Shown: positions 32,478 to 45,714 of the stretch, one piece after another
How positions within the stretch are numbered: position 1 is the stretch's first letter
Layout of the letters: every line of letters starts with the position of its first letter
Origin: Steromphala cineraria
Taxonomy: Eukaryota; Mollusca; Gastropoda; Trochida; Trochidae
Length of the DNA: 64,000 nucleotides
NCBI GenBank assembly: GCA_916613615.1
Contig: OU744731.1
Coordinates: forward strand, 50,630,645-50,694,644
Reading direction: 5' to 3'
Position numbers and translations under genes: made by a program
Notes under the pieces: model-generated
Database searches by the model: none
Seen by the model: only the letters and a program-made list of their open reading frames with translations
Told to the model about the DNA's origin: nothing

Positions 32478-35400
32478 AGTTAAGTAACACTGCTAGTTGA
32501 GTTACACTGCAACTTGAGTTACACTGCTAGTTGAGTTTCACTGCTAGTTGATTTACACTGCTAGTTGATTTACACTGCTAGTTGAGTTACACTGCTAGTT
32601 GAGTTACACTGCTAGTTGAGTTACACTGCTAGTTAAGTTACACTGCTAGTTGAGTTACACAGCTAGTTGAGTAACACAGTTAGTTGAGCTACATTGCTAG
32701 CTGAGTTACACTGCTAGTTGAGTTTCACTGCTAGTTGATTTACACTGCTAGTTAAGTTACATTGCAACTTGAGTTACACTGCTAGTTGAGTTACACAGCT
32801 AGTTGAGTAACACTGCTAGTTGAGTTACACTGCTAGTTGAGTTTCACTGCTTGATGATTTACACTGCTAGTTGAGTTACACTGCTAGTTAAATTACACTG
32901 CTAGTTGAGTTACACTGCTAGTTGAGTAACACTGCTAGTTGAGTTACACTGCTAGTTGAGTTTCACTGCTTGTTGATTTACACTGCTAGTTGAGTTACAC
33001 TGCTAGTTGAGTTACACTGCTAGTTAAGTTACACTGCTAGTTGAGTTACACAGCTAGTTGAGTAACACAGTTAGTTGAGCTACATTGCTAGCTGAGTTAC
33101 ACTGCTAGTTGAGTTTCACTGCTAGTTGATTTACACTGCTAGTTGATTTACACTGCTAGTTAAGTTACACTGCTAGTTGAGTTACACTGCTAGTTGAGTT
33201 ACACTGCTAGTTGAGTAACACTGCTAGTTAAATTACACTGCTAGTTGATTTACACTGCTAGTTAAGTTACACTGCTAGTTGAGTTTCACTGCTAGTTGAG
33301 TTACACTGCTAGTTGAGTTACACTGCTAGTTGAGTTACACTGCTAGTTGAGTTACACTGCTAGTTGATTTACACTGCTAGTTAAGTTACACTGCTAGTTG
33401 AGTTACACTGCTAGTTGAGTTACACTGCTAGTTGAGTTACACTGCTAATTGAGTCACACTGCTAGTTGAGTTTCACTGCTAGTTGATTTTTACACTGCTA
33501 GTTAAGTCACACTGCTAGTTGAGTTACACTGCTAGTTGAGTTACACTGCTAGTTGAGTTACACTGCTAGTTGAGTTACACTGCTAGTTGAGTAACACTGC
33601 TAGTTGATTTACACTGCTAGTTAAGTTACATTGCAACTTGAGTTACACTGCTAGTTGAGTTACACAGCTAGTTGAGTAACACTGCTAGTTGAGTTACACT
33701 GCTAGTTGAGTTTCACTGCTTGATGATTTACACTGCTAGTTGAGTTACACTGCTAGTTAAATTACACTGCTAGTTGAGTTACACTGCTAGTTGAGTAACA
33801 CTGCTAGTTGAGTTACACTGCTAGTTGAGTTTCACTGCTAGTTGATTTACACTGCTAGTTGAGTTACACTGCTAGTTGAGTTACACTGCTAGTTAAGTTA
33901 CACTGCTAGTTGAGTTACACAGCTAGTTGAGTAACACAGTTAGTTGAGCTACATTGCTAGCTGAGTTACACTGCTAGTTGAGTTTCACTGCTAGTTGATT
34001 TACACTGCTAGTTGATTTACACTGCTAGTTAAGTTACACTGCTAGTTGAGTTACACTGCTAGTTGAGTTACACTGCTAGTTGAGTTACACTGCTAGTTGA
34101 GTAACACTGCTAGTTGAGTTACACTGCTAGTTGAGTTACACTGCTAGTTGAGTTACACTGCTAGTTAAGTTACACTGCTAGTTGAGTTACACAGCTAGTT
34201 GAGTAACACAGTTAGTTGAGCTACATTGCTAGCTGAGTTACACTGCTAGTTGAGTTTCACTGCTAGTTGATTTACACTGCTAGTTGATTTACACTGCTAG
34301 TTAAGTTACACTGCTAGTTGAGTTACACTGCTAGTTGAGTTACACTGCTAGTTGAGTCACACTGCTAGTTGAGTAACACTGCTAGTTAAATTACACTGCT
34401 AGTTGATTTACACTGCTAGTTAAGTTACACTGCTAGTTGAGTTTCACTGCTAGTTGAGTTACACTGCTAGTTGAGTTACACTGCTAGTTGAGTTACACTG
34501 CTAGTTGAGTTACACTGCTAGTTGATTTACACTGCTAGTTAAGTTACACTGCTAGTTGAGTTACACTGCTAGTTGAGTTACACTGCTAGTTGAGTTACAC
34601 TGCTAATTGAGTCACACTGCTAGTTGAGTTTCACTGCTAGTTGATTTTTACACTGCTAGTTAAGTCACACTGCTAGTTGAGTTACACTGCTAGTTGAGTT
34701 ACACTGCTAGTTGAGTTACACTGCTAGTTGAGTAACACTGCTAGTTGAGTTACACTGCTAGTTGAGTTACACTGCTAGTTGAGTTACACTGCTAGTTGAG
34801 TTACACTGCTAGTTAAATTACACTGCTAGTTGAGTTACACTGCTAGTTGAGTTACACTGCTAGTTGAGTTACACTGCTAGTTGAGTTACACTGCTAGTTG
34901 AGTTACACTGCTAGTTGAGTTACACTGCTAGTTGAGTAACACTGCTAGTTGAGTTACACTGCTAGTTGAGTTACACAGCTAGTTGAGTAACACTGCTAGT
35001 TGAGTTACACTGCTAGTTGAGTTACACTGCTAGTTGAGTTACACTGCTAGTTGAGTTACACAGTTAGTTGAGTAACACAGTTAGTTGAGCTACATTGCTA
35101 GCTGAGTTACACTGCTAGTTGAGTTTCACTGCTAGTTGATTTACACTGCTAGTTGATTTACACTGCTAGTTAAGTTACACTGCTAGTTGAGTTACACTGC
35201 TAGTTGAGTTACACTGCTAGTTGAGTTACACTGCTAGTTGAGTAACACTGCTAGTTAAATTACACTGCTAGTTGATTTACACTGCTAGTTAAGTTACACT
35301 GCTAGTTGAGTTTCACTGCTAGTTGAGTTACACTGCTAGTTGAGTTACACTGCTAGTTGAGTTACACTGCTAGTTGAGTTACACTGCTAGTTGATTTACA

Positions 35401-37520
35401 CTGCTAGTTAAGTTACACTGCTAGTTGAGTTACACTGCTAGTTGAGTTACACTGCTAGTTGAGTTACACTGCTAATTGAGTCACACTGCTAGTTGAGTTT
35501 CACTGCTAGTTGATTTTTACACTGCTAGTTAAGTCACACTGCTAGTTGAGTTACACTGCTAGTTGAGTTACACTGCTAGTTGAGTTACACTGCTAGTTGA
35601 GTTACACTGCTAGTTGAGTAACACTGCTAGTTGATTTACACTGCTAGTTAAGTTACATTGCAACTTGAGTTACACTGCTAGTTGAGTTACACAGCTAGTT
35701 GAGTAACACTGCTAGTTGAGTTACACTGCTAGTTGAGTTTCACTGCTTGATGATTTACACTGCTAGTTGAGTTACACTGCTAGTTAAATTACACTGCTAG
35801 TTGAGTTACACTGCTAGTTGAGTAACACTGCTAGTTGAGTTACACTGCTAGTTGAGTTTCACTGCTTGTTGATTTACACTGCTAGTTGAGTTACACTGCT
35901 AGTTGAGTTACACTGCTAGTTAAGTTACACTGCTAGTTGAGTTACACAGCTAGTTGAGTAACACAGATAGTTGAGCTACATTGCTAGGTGAGTTACACTG
36001 CTAGTTGAGTTACACTGCTAGTTGATTTACACTGCTAGTTGATTTACACTGCTAGTTAAGTTACACTGCTAGTTGAGTTACACTGCTAGTTGAGTTACAC
36101 TGCTAGTTGAGTTACACTGCTAGTTGAGTAACACTGCTAGTTGAGTTACACTGCTAGTTGAGTTACACTGCTAGTTGAGTTACACTGCTAGTTGAGTTAC
36201 ACTGCTAGTTAAATTACACTGCTAGTTGAGTTACACTGCTAGTTGAGTTACACTGCTAGTTGAGTTACACTGCTAGTTGAGTTACACTGCTAGTTGAGTT
36301 ACACTGCTAGTTGAGTTACACTGCTAGTTGAGTAACACTGCTAGTTGAGTAACACTGCTAGTTGAGTTACACTGCTAGTTGAGTTACACAGCTAGTTGAG
36401 TAACACTGCTAGTTGAGTTACACTGCTAGTTGAGTTACACTGCTAGTTGAGTTACACTGCTAGTTGAGTTACACAGTTAGTTGAGTAACACAGTTAGTTG
36501 AGCTACATTGCTAGCTGAGTTACACTGCTAGTTGAGTTTCACTGCTAGTTGATTTACACTGCTAGTTGATTTACACTGCTAGTTAAGTTACACTGCTAGT
36601 TGAGTTACACTGCTAGTTGAGTTACACTGCTAGTTGAGTTACACTGCTAGTTGAGTAACACTGCTAGTTAAATTACACTGCTAGTTGATTTACACTGCTA
36701 GTTAAGTTACACTGCTAGTTGAGTTTCACTGCTAGTTGAGTTACACTGCTAGTTGAGTTACACTGCTAGTTGAGTTACACTGCTAGTTGAGTTACACTGC
36801 TAGTTGATTTACACTGCTAGTTAAATTACACTGCTAGTTGAGTTACACTGCTAGTTGAGTTACACTGCTAGTTGAGTTACACTGCTAATTGAGTCACACT
36901 GCTAGTTGAGTTTCACTGCTAGTTGATTTTTACACTGCTAGTTAAGTCACACTGCTAGTTGAGTTACACTGCTAGTTGAGTTACACTGCTAGTTGAGTTA
37001 CACTGCTAGTTGAGTTACACTGCTAGTTGAGTAACACTGCTAGTTAAATTACACTGCTAGTTGATTTACACTGCTAGTTAAGTTACACTGCTAGTTGAGT
37101 TTCACTGCTAGTTGAGTTACACTGCTAGTTGAGTTACACTGCTAGTTGAGTTACACTGCTAGTTGAGTTACACTGCTAGTTGATTTACACTGCTAGTTAA
37201 GTTACACTGCTAGTTGAGTTACACTGCTAGTTGAGTTACACTGCTAGTTGAGTTACACTGCTAGTTGAGTTTCACTGCTAGTTGATTTTTACACTGCTAG
37301 TTAAGTCACACTGCTAGTTGAGTTACACTGCTAGTTGAGTTACACAGCTAGTTGATTTACACTGCTAGTTGAGTTACACAGCTAGTTGAGTTACACTGCT
37401 AGTTGAGTAACACAGTTAGTTGAGTAACACAGTTAGTTGAGCTACACTTCTTGTTGAACATACTTTTCTTCTTTGGTTTAACACTGCTTGTTGAGTTACA
37501 CTGCTAGTTGAGTTACACTG
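32478..37520. repeat. 17-bp array, about 296 copies, with higher-order structure
   Basis: The unit is TTGAGTTACACTGCTAG with variants (AAGTTACACTG, GATTTACACTG, GTTTCACTG, GAGTAACACAG). A rare marker phrase, GAGCTACATTGCTAGCTGAG, recurs near 32,688, 33,078, 33,950, 34,220, 35,089 and 36,507, and longer blocks around it repeat, so the array grew by duplication of multi-unit blocks. It starts about 28 bp upstream of the acceptor of exon 4. Confidence 0.97.
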
Positions 37521-39120
37521 CTTGCTTTCCTACTTATGAAGTCTAATGATAAATGCCTTTATCATTATGAATCATTTAGATGCGATCAAGTCAGTTTCAT
37601 CAAATCAGCACAAAGGGATTCTACAATCATACTGTAATAACTTAAAGTAATGTTTGAATTTGCATACATTTTTTGTATTAAGTTTACTTTATTTTAACTT
37701 ATAATAGAAAAAATGTCAATATTTGTAAGTGTGATGTACTCGATCAACTGTGCTTTGCAATCATCCAGTAGAACACTTCATCTCCATAACATGGAAGTGT
37801 AGGTAGCAACACAAAGGTAAACACTAACACAAAACACAATGAGAGTGATCAATATGTGAGTACGTAGGCAGGCATGTCAAGTGGTGCATTCAGTACGGGA
37901 CTCCCATACACGCGTCACTGAGCACTCATCACTGGTCCCAACAGCTACAGGCAGGCCTCGCTCTCACTTCCAGTCTCCCCCCAGTCAAATCATCAAACAT
38001 AGTTTCGAAAACTTATCTAAATCAAGTCCATGGAAAAATTTGAATTGAGAGTGCAAATAAGGTTATAATAATTTTTTTCCTGTGAAATAATAATAATAAT
38101 AATAACAATAGCTTTCTTATACCGCGCATATATCCATGACGAAGCATGCTCAAACGAATGCTCCACGATTATGAATGATTCAGCACACACTAAGAGTGTT
38201 ATTTGATTTTCATTGGAAAAAAAGTTTATAACATTATATATTTTCTTTTTTATAGACATTTGGTCAATGATAGAATACTAGTTTAGTGAGACAGTGATGA
38301 ATTTACCCAGAGGCTTGCTTCAAATGCTCAAAATTGACTGATTGCTGCTAAGATGATTTGAACTCAGGACACAACCTATTTACTCCAAGCCAACAAAAGT
38401 ATGATACATACTCAGTGTCACTTTAAAATCTAGGAATGTCACCTTAAACTTTTAAAGATATTTTTCATCTACTTTGGATTTTAGCTTTGATCTGCAATTC
38501 TATTTAGGATTTGTTTTACCTGCAACTATGAAGACAAATCCAAAATCCATTTTTTATTTTCAGTTTACCAAAATCAATTATTAGTCTTAATTCTAAATCG
38601 TTTTATTTTTGTAAAGATTATTCTGATAGTATCAATTGCTTTAAGCTTTTTAATTCTGAAGACACTGGGTAGGAACTGGTATAAGAATTAACATGAAGAC
38701 AGGTAATTACAAAGCTGTCTCCTAGAGATGATAGGAAGTTGATTAGGTTCTGTGTCCCATCAGTATCTCCAGCACATCATATACAAGAGGTCACACACAG
38801 GCCAGGACCCTCGTCTCAATCAGTCCCCCCCCCCCCTCTCCCCTCTAACCCACTAATCACTGATCATTGCTTGAATGATGCAATTTCACAACATTATAAT
38901 GCGTAAAGCTGTTTTGTGATTAGATCTTTTCTATTCATGTGTACTTTTCGCTCCTTTTGGGAGGAATTTTGTCTTTTGTAGGCGTATTGTGACAACAAAG
39001 ATTCTTACTAAGTTAATGCTCGCTCGTCTCCGCATGACTGTGAAAAGTGGGAGTGGCATGAATCTGATTCACATACATTATATTAGCCTGATGAGCTATA
39101 AAGCCATAATCTCCTAAGTT
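37521..39120. other. Intron, no gene recognised
   Basis: This AT-rich intron has a (TAA)n microsatellite near 38,085 and a C homopolymer near 38,827. No frame with splice sites or family resemblance was found. Confidence 0.5.
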
Positions 39121-39130
39121 TGGAGTATAA

Positions 39131-39700
39131 ACTAGAAAGTGTTTTTACCCGTAAAAACAGATATCTCCCCCTTCCTCAAATGCTCCAAACCTCTAAACAA
39201 TACTATTATAAAGCACCATTAATGTTCTCTGTATAATTCAACTTGAATAAATAACCTATCAACTCCACAATTGTAGCAAACAAAATGTTCAAAATTCTAA
39301 ATGATGTGATGCTGAAACCCTTGAAAAAGATAAGTCCAAATTGTTGCCATGGAAATAATAAACAACATTTTTTTTAAAATCTATAACCTCCAAAAGGCAC
39401 ATCTTCATGATATGGAGAGACAGTATACCAAGTTTGGTGATGATCGGTCACATAGTTTTAGAGATCAGCTCCGGAAACGAACACTACCCTTGAAAAAGAC
39501 TAAGTCCAAATTGTTGCCAAGGTAATTAAAAAAATTAAATTTTAAGAAATCTTTAACCTCCAAAAGGCACATCTACATGATATGGAGAGACAGTATACCA
39601 AGTTTGGTGATGATCGGTCACATAGTTTTAGAGATATGCTCCGGAAACAAAATGGGAACGCCGACGTCGACGCCGACTGGAACTCTTCAAACCAATATGT
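39131..39700. mobile_element. Dispersed repeat, pearl-like, copy 1
   Basis: This block shares GAAAGTGTTTTTACCCGTAA then CCTCCAAAAGGCACATCTTC with a second copy at 43,609-43,881. A core with TATGGAGAGACAGTATACCA occurs twice (spacing about 168 bp), followed by a GCCGACGTCGACGCCGACT tract. This is again the core-plus-simple-repeat design. Confidence 0.75.
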
Positions 39701-39821
39701 TATGAGACATAATTCTTTGGTAAAAACAAATGTTTTGAAGCTGTTCTCCAGGACATGAAAGAGCTGATGTGACTGTAAGAAATAGTGAACCACGTGAAGA
39801 ACATATGGAGGTCTTGAGTCG

Positions 39822-39951
39822 GAACTGAGGGTGGCCAGCGATGTAAGGGAGGCAACTCTACCCAAGAACCGAGTGCAAAACATTTGGCGATGGGACTGAG
39901 GGGCAATCAGCGATGTAAGGGAAGCAACTCTACTTAAGAACTGTGTGCAGA
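39822..39951. repeat. Tandem duplication, 71-bp spacing
   Basis: Two copies of CAGCGATGTAAGGGAGGCAA then CTCTACCCAAGAACCG, the second with several changes. It lies directly after the dispersed repeat and may be part of its tail. Confidence 0.75.
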
Positions 39952-42900
39952 TAAATCAACATGGCTTATACAGACATATATGTTAGCTGAGATACTCAGT
40001 CTGCCTAACAGTCACGTTGAAGCAGAACACATCTTTTTGTCTGCAGATATTCTATATTGTTCATATTGATTTGAACACCAGATAAAAATAGCAGACACTT
40101 TCAGTAGACAATAACTCTTGTTGTGTTGAATGGTATGAAAGTCTTGAAAGTAACTTTGATTTTAACCTTTTAACCTGCAGCAAATGTTTCTCCAAAAAAA
40201 TTAAATTTTCCTGTTTGTTCTGCGTGATAATATGTTCTCTCGGATAGCAAAATTGTGATAATAAGATTTGTCTTCAACGAAAGTTTGTGTTGTTTTTGTG
40301 TTTGAAAAACAGTCATTTGTTTTTTCTTTTATAAATAAGCAATAATAAAACAATTTAAAAGTAAGATGATAATGTTTGAATAAAATTAATCAAAAACATC
40401 TTTGACAGAAAGTTTTAAAACATATTCTTTTAAAACAAATATAAAAATCCCCTGTAGACACAAGTGGGAGAGAGATTTTATCTGCCTGCACATAGAAACA
40501 GACAGACAGAGAGACAGACTGAGGGACAGATCAGTGAGATCATCGCTAGATTGTAGAAGCTTGTTCCAGCTCCGTCCCCGTCTCTGTCAAAATGTCTGTC
40601 AACCTGATTCCTCGGTGTCAGTCAAATTCTCATTCAAGTTCCTTAATTGCTTTGTCAATTGACAATATCAAATTCATAGAACAATTTTCCAACAAAACAG
40701 TTCCAAAGACATTAATTTCCTTTTCTCAGTCATGTACAGCTTTTTGTCAAGGCATCGATCGAAAGCCTACAGTCAGAGTATCTCAACTTAACGTTAAGAT
40801 TTATTCTGAGAGCGATGTATTTTCAAGTGTTGCCTCATAAAAAAGTCAATCAATTTCTATACATAACCAGAGGATCATTACTGGGGAGATCATAGCATCT
40901 CGAATATTTTATTGACTAGGAGAATTCAATTTTACGCAGTTAATCTGATGAAGTAATCATTTTCAGTTTATCTTTCTGATTTATGTACATTTCTGTCCAC
41001 TATTATTTTATTTTCAATTAATTCACTTGTTATCTGGATAAGGAATAATTTCAGTTGAGCCATCAGTGATTGGAGCGTGACTGGGACTAGCTGAAGCCTG
41101 TAAAAGGGCACTTGTGAAGTGGGCCATCTTCAAGATTTGTTTGACTCCATTGATTGCTGGCCTGGCTACATTCCCTAATGGGATAAATCATGCCACTGAT
41201 GGCTTCTTTCAAGTCCACTCCTTCAATATTGACAGGCCTAGTTTATGTCTAGTTCTGATGTATGTTCTTGTGAGTAGGTTTAGATAAATATTGAGCATCC
41301 CAATAGACATGGAAATTAGTTATGAGGTCCTAACCCACAAGTAACTGTCCACAAAATGATTGATTTCGTCCCATTCACCACATGTTGGGTCAATAAAGTT
41401 TTAGTGAGCTCTGTCTAATGTATTTTCAAGCAATATAAACTGTCCAGCTGAAATTGAAATTGATTTTTTTCTCCAAACAGAGACGTAAAATTGGACCGAT
41501 TTCCATTTCATGGAAAACATTAATTTCCTCTCTTGAAACGAAGAAAGCAAAATCACCCTTTTTAAGCCGTTGAGGCATAAAATTACTGGCTTATAAAGAA
41601 CTATTTCTAACTTTGAGCAGTCTGAGATTAAATAGGATCAGCTGAAAGGAAAACTTTGAAGTTGGGTACACATTAGAGATGCAGCCCCATGTCCAGACTT
41701 GGCCAGGCACTACTAGAGCGCGCTGATGTTCCTTAATAAGTAGCACACAACTCGCAATCTTCACCTCCCCCTCTCCAATCTTTATAAATGAACAGCACCT
41801 CTTTCATCTGTCCCAGGCAATAAATGAAAACTGTAGAATTTAAAATCTCACCATGTCACCATTTAATCCGTAGAATGTCTGAAGAAAAAAAGCCATTCTA
41901 TTTCCCAAGTAATTTGTACTCAGAATTCTTAAAGAGCAAGAGATGGCTTGCATTGAACACATCTTGCTTAGGAAAGTTAAAGGGAAAAAAACAACTCTAA
42001 CTTTGAACTAAATGGAACAAATACAATCATATATTACGTGTGGGATGAGGATACAAGTGAAATGTGACTGATCATGTAGTCAAGCGTCATCCAGTCAAGC
42101 AGATATAACATGTGCTCACTTTGACACATGGCCAGCTTCATTGGCCAGGTAGATAAACAAAAAAAGATGGGAGGCTACTCAGTGTATAACCTAAATAGCC
42201 AGTTTAGGTCATTATTTCTAACTTTTCAAAGTGTCAACATTCTTAAGTCTCAACTTTTGCTTTATCTGATAACCACAACAAAAAGGTTTGTTATATTTAA
42301 TAAACCTGTGTGAGTATATTGTATGATTTAAATATTGTATGATTTATCTTTGACTAATCTGTAGTCATTCACATATTTTGCATTGAAAGTTTTCATTAAC
42401 ATTCGGCCAGGTGCTAATTATGAGTTAGGCCAATGTCATTGACTTTTGACTCACCAAAAACATTACCTAGAAGTCATGACATTTCTTTCTCAGAAACAAA
42501 TGCACTTCCCAATGTGCTTGACATGCAGACGAGGCATTTCTAAGATAATGCATTTATTAGGCATTTCCAATTATATTAACTGATAGGTGGGTCGTCCCGA
42601 TATAATATACTATATACTATTCTATATAACGCCTTCTTTTTTATTTTAAAATGGTTTAGTGTAGTTTCTAAATGTCGATAACATATACTGACTGCACATC
42701 GCACAGAAACTTCATGTGGCTAATAATTATCAAAAACTTTGAACATGCCTAGTATCAACACTCAGAAAAACTGCATGTAAGTGGAGTTACCTGTTTTATT
42801 TAAAAATCTTTTCTACATTTAGAAACTACACTTAATCATTTTAAAATAAAAAATATAATCCATTAATACATCCAAGCAATCAGATTATTCATCGAGATTG

Positions 42901-43336
42901 TTGCTTGGTCTTTTTTTGAATGAATGAAGATGAACTCCATACAGCATCAATTTAAAAAACAGTGCAGTAGAGCTGTTGAGCCTCTTGAGCCTGTAGGGCA
43001 TCTTTTCTGATTGGCCAAGCATCATATCATCAGAGTATGTAGTAAAGTATATAACACATGTGGAACTGTCGATCCAAATTTATTTAGATTGCAAAGAAAT
43101 TTACAAAAAAACAATAATGAAAAGTAGTCCAAGTGATAAATCCCTAGACAAATATGTAAATTTTTTATGACAATGTATCACAGCATTTAAGAAGTGAAAT
43201 GATAACAATAAGCCAGTTTTTCTTTTTTATAAACATCTTAACAGTGACCATACTTGATGAAAAATCAGAATTGTGTGATGTGTAGGAATGGAAGCCTGCA
43301 GATATGAACAGTGCTAGGTCTGCACCCACACCTTAC
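39952..43336. other. Long intron, no gene recognised
   Basis: This AT-rich sequence between exons 3 and 4 has a short GACAGACAGAGAGACAGAC run near 40,500. No array, mobile element ends or coding frame that I can support. Confidence 0.5.
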
Positions 43337-43485
43337 CTTAAAGTCTGGACCATCACATCTACCATCCCACGGAACTTCCCATGCTCTACTCCTACGTTGT
43401 CTTCATCATCATCTTCATTCACCTCTTCTTTTTTTTTGCGCCGAAATCGGCTACCCTTTTTTTTCCTTGACTTTTCCTTGACAAC
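43337..43485 (-). CDS. Coiled-coil membrane protein gene, exon 3 (basic region)
   Basis: This 149-nt exon has acceptor GCTATTTCAG and donor TTTAAG|GTAAGG, phase 0 in and 2 out. It encodes VVKEKSRKKKGSRFRRKKKE, then EVNEDDDEDNVGVEHGKFRG and MVDVMVQTL. A dense Lys/Arg cluster is followed by an acidic run. In a single-pass protein this would be the juxtamembrane cytoplasmic region. Such a cluster could bind phospholipid or act as a nuclear/ciliary targeting signal, which is inference. Confidence 0.85.
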
Positions 43486-43608
43486 CTGAAATAGCAGATG
43501 TATTTCGGCGATATTATGACCTTCCATCAACAGGGCGTAGCTGCCATATATGCAAAAAGGCAATTTCCTACATATAATTTTCTGAGTAAAAGTTTTAAAC
43601 ATAAATTG

Positions 43609-43881
43609 AAACTAGAAAGTGTTTTTACCCGTAAAAACAGATGTCTCCCCCTTCCTCAAATGCCCCTAACCTCTAAACAATACTATCATATAAGCACCAT
43701 TAATGTTCTCTGTATAATTCAACTTGAATAAATAACCTATCAACTCCACAATTATAGCAAACAAAATATTCAAAATTGCATGGAAATAAACAAAATAATT
43801 TGTTTTAAATCTATAACCTCCAAAAGGCACATCTTCATGATATGGAGAGACAATATACCAAGTTTGGTGATGATCGGTCAC
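43609..43881. mobile_element. Dispersed repeat, pearl-like, copy 2 (truncated)
   Basis: This near copy of 39,131-39,450 includes GAAAGTGTTTTTACCCGTAA and TGATGATCGGTCACA, with one core only and no simple-repeat tail. It lies in the 482-bp intron between exons 2 and 3 and makes up more than half of that intron. Confidence 0.8.
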
Positions 43882-43967
43882 AATGTTGCAATCTATATGA
43901 ATATGACACATATTGTTTTACATGGAAATCTAAAATTATAAACAATTGTGAAACGATGGTTTAATAC

Positions 43968-44048
43968 CTTGTGGGTAATGGCTGGTTCGGCTGTGATAAC
44001 TGGTGCGGTTGCTGCTGAAACCTTCACAATGTCTTCCTCGTCCTGTCT
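43968..44048 (-). CDS. Coiled-coil membrane protein gene, exon 2
   Basis: This 81-nt, phase 0-0 exon has acceptor TCTCTTGCAG and donor CACAAG|GTATTA. It encodes RQDEEDIVKVSAATAPVITA then EPAITHK. It is acidic, then Ala/Thr/Pro-rich, and looks like an unstructured linker between the membrane helix and the basic segment. Confidence 0.82.
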
Positions 44049-44864
44049 CTGCAAGAGATTCATGAAACACAAGTTCAAACAAATGCATGAGGGAGAATTG
44101 AAAGAAAAATAAATTGACATCTATCAACGTTTATGTGTCACTTTAATGTGTTAAAACATTAATAACCCGAGCAGTGTTGCCTTCTTTTGACTTTCACTAT
44201 TTTTTAATTTTTTTAAATTTATTAATTATCTTCCTTCCATCGAATGTTAACTGCAGGCGAAAATGCCACAAGGTCATTAGGGCAGTAAGCACCTTGTTGA
44301 AGTAAAAATGAACCAACGGATGATTTCATACAGGCTAAAAGGGGACAGCGGGAACATGAGCTGGTCAGACAGCAGCCAAAAACTGCCCTGTCATGTTCAG
44401 ATGGAAATCTGCCATGTCAATCTCCCTCTTGACGTCACTGATGAGACGTCAGAAGATTTGGATAAGGTATGTGGCATTCTCAAAACAAGAGTAAGGAGAA
44501 GTTAATTAGAGAGTCACTAACTGGAATTTAGCACTTTTTTATTGTTATATTATAAACAGTTTGCTAATTTTCTTGTTTGTTTTGATTTATTGATAGATAT
44601 TAATACTGTCAGCGTCAATGTTAAAACAATATTCTATTTCTGTCTCTGGCTTATGCCTGCACCAGTCTGCTTTATTTTTCCTTTTGACACTATTAATAAA
44701 TTGATTTTACTAATTATTTATCAATGATTAATCAATTTTATCAAGTCATGATCGATTATGAAATCACAACAGATTCCCTACACTAGAAGAAAGGAGTCTT
44801 AGTGTTGACAGGAGACAGAACTGTATTGAATCATCAGAAGGCTAAGAAAAATGATAGGATATGT
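44049..44864. other. Intron, no feature recognised
   Basis: An AT-rich intron portion. GACGTCACTGATGAGACGTC at 44,431-44,450 is an imperfect inverted repeat with CRE-like halves. Nothing else was assigned. Confidence 0.4.
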
Positions 44865-45205
44865 GGATGCAGACAGGGGACCACAGGATGCGTGGATGCA
44901 TACAGGAGACCACAGGATGAGTGGATGCATACAGGAGACCACACTGGCACAGGATGAGTGGATGCAAAAAGGAGATCACAGAATATGTGAATGCAGATAG
45001 GTGAAAAAGGATGATTGGATGCAAACAGATCACAGAATATGTGGATGCAGTCAGAGGACCACAGGATCAGTTGATGCAGACAGGAGACCTCAGGGTGAGT
45101 GGATAAAGACAGCGGACCACACGATGAGTGGATGCAAACAGGAGACCACAGGATATGTGAATGCAGACAGGAGAAAAAAGAAATGAGTGGATGCTGACAG
45201 GGGAC
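44865..45205. repeat. About 30-bp tandem repeat, roughly 11 degenerate copies
   Basis: Units resemble GATGCAGACAGGAGACCACA then GGATGAGTG, with variable length. The minus-strand frame through it (CLHPLILWSP-like repeats) is a by-product and not a gene. Confidence 0.88.
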
Positions 45206-45214
45206 CACATTTAA

Positions 45215-45700
45215 CGGATTCTAATATGCCTTGGCGCTCTAAGAAATTTGTTTTGCACACGTATTGACATTTTAATTGCTCCACTGTTAGGAAGGTTCCA
45301 TTGTTGTCTAATAAGTCATTAATATAAATTAAACCCTTGCTTGAGTAGTGTTTATAGTTAATTATTTTGCCATCTATTTTAATGTTTTCATTTAACCATA
45401 AGGGTTGTGTTAAGATATTCTCCAATTGTTCGACGTTTTGGGATTTTTTATTTAGGAATTTGCCCCAAGATTTTAATGTGTCTTTCCAAAATTGATTTGT
45501 CTGTGGCGTTAATACCGATTCCATTATGTATGTTTCGCAAGTTTGTATGAAGTTGGTTATGTTACATTTTGTACTTCTCTGTAATAAGTTCCTTATTTTT
45601 TAATCTGTTTTAAATATTTTTTTTATCCACGATATTTTTTGTGATCGGATGAGGTTTAATAAATATAGTGTTCCTTTAATGCTCCCGTGATTGTGACTTG
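45215..45700 (-). pseudogene. L1/Tx1-like LINE ORF2 C-terminal fragment
   Basis: The minus strand reads QTNQFWKDTLKSWGKFLNKK, then NILTQPLWLNENIKIDGKII, then KGLIYINDLLDNNGTFLTVE. The phrases 'QPLW.N..I', 'KG..YINDL...NG.F' and an upstream SQKISWIKKIF are typical of the region after the reverse transcriptase in L1/Tx1-type ORF2. There is a stop upstream of the main stretch and the left end merges into the 30-bp array. Dead fragment, sense orientation in the first intron. Confidence 0.75.
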
Positions 45701-45714
45701 GACGAAATTTCCTA

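Noticed and set aside
44834..45208. 124-codon minus frame of CIHSSCGPL-type repeats
   Set aside because: A by-product of the roughly 30-bp tandem repeat at 44,865-45,205.
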